The position numbers and the translations under genes are program-made. The notes under the pieces are model-generated. The model was not told the DNA's origin. It saw only the letters and a program-made list of their open reading frames with translations, and did not search any database. This document shows positions 63,268 through 64,000 of a DNA stretch of 64,000 nt, in pieces. The first letter of the stretch is position 1, and each line of letters starts with the position of its first letter. The stretch lies in contig MABC01000055.1 in the NCBI GenBank assembly GCA_002162925.1, forward strand, positions 1-64,000, given 5' to 3'. Source of the stretch: Thalassotalea sp. 42_200_T64 (GTDB lineage Bacteria > Pseudomonadota > Gammaproteobacteria > Enterobacterales > Alteromonadaceae).

Positions 63268-64000
63268 TTAGTTTACCTGTGCTAGCAAGTATGAACGTAA
63301 TTGTTGGAAATCAGCGTTCATCTCTGAAGAGAGTATGCTTTCACCACTGCAATCGGCAAGCTCTTTCGGTAATCCTAACAGGCATCCTAAGGTGCTCTCT
63401 ACCGTTTCTTTGAATTTTGCCGGATGTGCCGTGCCTAGAAACACGCCAAATTCATCATCATTCAAACCGTATTTTAATGCGGTGTAGGCAACACTGGCAT
63501 GCGGTTCACTGATATAGCCTAAAGCATTCAAACTGTGGATACCCATTTGTGTTTGCTCTTCATCGATGGCCACTGAGCTTAAACAGTTTTCATCAACTAT
63601 GCCCGACTGTAACATGTGCTCAACCCGCGGCCAGTTATTTGGTTTCGAAACATCCATCGCGTTCGATATGGTGGCAATGGTGTCATTCGGTTGCCAAGAA
63701 CCCGTCTGTAAATACCTAGGTACCGTATCGTTGGCATTGGTGGCGGCAATAAAGCGTTTAATTGGCAAGCCCATCGCTTTCGCTAACATGCCAGCAGTTA
63801 AATTGCCAAAATTACCACTTGGAATAGAAAAGACTAAATCATCAATTTTTCCACGCTGGCGATGCAGTTGTGCTGCCGCTTCAAAGTAGTAACAAATTTG
63901 CGCCAACAGTCTGCTGATATTGATCGAGTTAGCCGAATTCAAGCCAATTGCTTGCGCCAGCTGCAAGTCATCAAATGACTGTTTTACTAATCCCTGGCAA
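63268..64000 (-). CDS. thrC: Threonine synthase, C-terminal part (runs off the window)
   Basis: The frame continues to the window edge at 64000. LNSANSINISRLLAQICYYFEA, VFSIPSGNFGNLTAGMLAKAMGLPIKRF (several segments), NAMDVSKPNNWPR and GTAHPAKFKETVE match PLP-dependent ThrC of the E. coli type. The PLP lysine and N-terminal half are outside the window. Converts phosphohomoserine to threonine. Confidence 0.95.
   Translation of the reverse strand, partial: CQGLVKQSFDDLQLAQAIGLNSANSINISRLLAQICYYFEAAAQLHRQRGKIDDLVFSIPSGNFGNLTAGMLAKAMGLPIKRFIAATNANDTVPRYLQTGSWQPNDTIATISNAMDVSKPNNWPRVEHMLQSGIVDENCLSSVAIDEEQTQMGIHSLNALGYISEPHASVAYTALKYGLNDDEFGVFLGTAHPAKFKETVESTLGCLLGLPKELADCSGESILSSEMNADFQQLRSYLLAQVN

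Overview
The window looks like the chromosome of a marine gammaproteobacterium of the Alteromonadales, most likely Colwelliaceae (Colwellia or Thalassotalea type). The grounds are low G+C by eye, the E. coli-like gene orders gcvP-gcvH-gcvT-ubiI-ubiH-pepP-ygfB-ssrS-fau and metK-rsmE-gshB-yqgE-ruvX, a tandem DUF2375-like protein, and SapC/halogenase/TonB-receptor neighbours. No taxonomic search was possible.

Layout. 1-0.4 kb: a SIR2-like gene cut off by the end of a repeat. 0.7-5.7 kb: glycine cleavage operon (minus strand), with a 265-bp MITE-like repeat between gcvH and gcvP. 5.9-10.6 kb: ubiI, ubiH, pepP, ygfB. 10.9-14.4 kb: 6S RNA, fau, rpiA, serA. 14.6-22.2 kb: three related TPR-GGDEF membrane proteins, with a split borosin cassette between the first two. 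The cassette is an alpha-N-methyltransferase and a separate 87-residue precursor, preceded by a GNAT gene. 22.2-26.5 kb: ruvX, yqgE, gshB, rsmE, metK.

26.9-53.3 kb is a catabolic island for lysine and, by inference, hydroxylysine. Minus strand: an ALDH7-type aminoadipate-semialdehyde dehydrogenase, a fused hydroxylysine-kinase-like/AGXT2L phospholyase, an exported GH2 beta-galactosidase, an ArgR/acyltransferase/fused-E1/glutaryl-CoA dehydrogenase operon and a GH63 (YgjK-like) glucosidase. Plus strand: GntR and LysR regulators, a TonB receptor, two saccharopine dehydrogenases, an NhaC-type transporter, a tryptophan-halogenase-like protein and SapC. Together these could strip Glc-Gal from collagen-type glycosylated hydroxylysine and carry Lys and Hyl through aminoadipate semialdehyde to glutaryl-CoA and crotonyl-CoA. 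Many of these genes carry in-frame stops or one-base shifts, while housekeeping genes on both sides are intact, so the island appears to be decaying. Sequencing error cannot be excluded from the sequence alone.

53.4-64 kb: a cysteine desulfurase / persulfide-dioxygenase-like / rhodanese triple fusion, a porin, NnrS, a 2-hydroxyacid dehydrogenase, a DUF2375-like tandem protein, a PuuB-like oxidoreductase, a GNAT, a composite repeat, ung and the C-terminal part of thrC, which runs off the window. I saw no tRNA, rRNA, CRISPR array, insertion-sequence transposase or phage genes.
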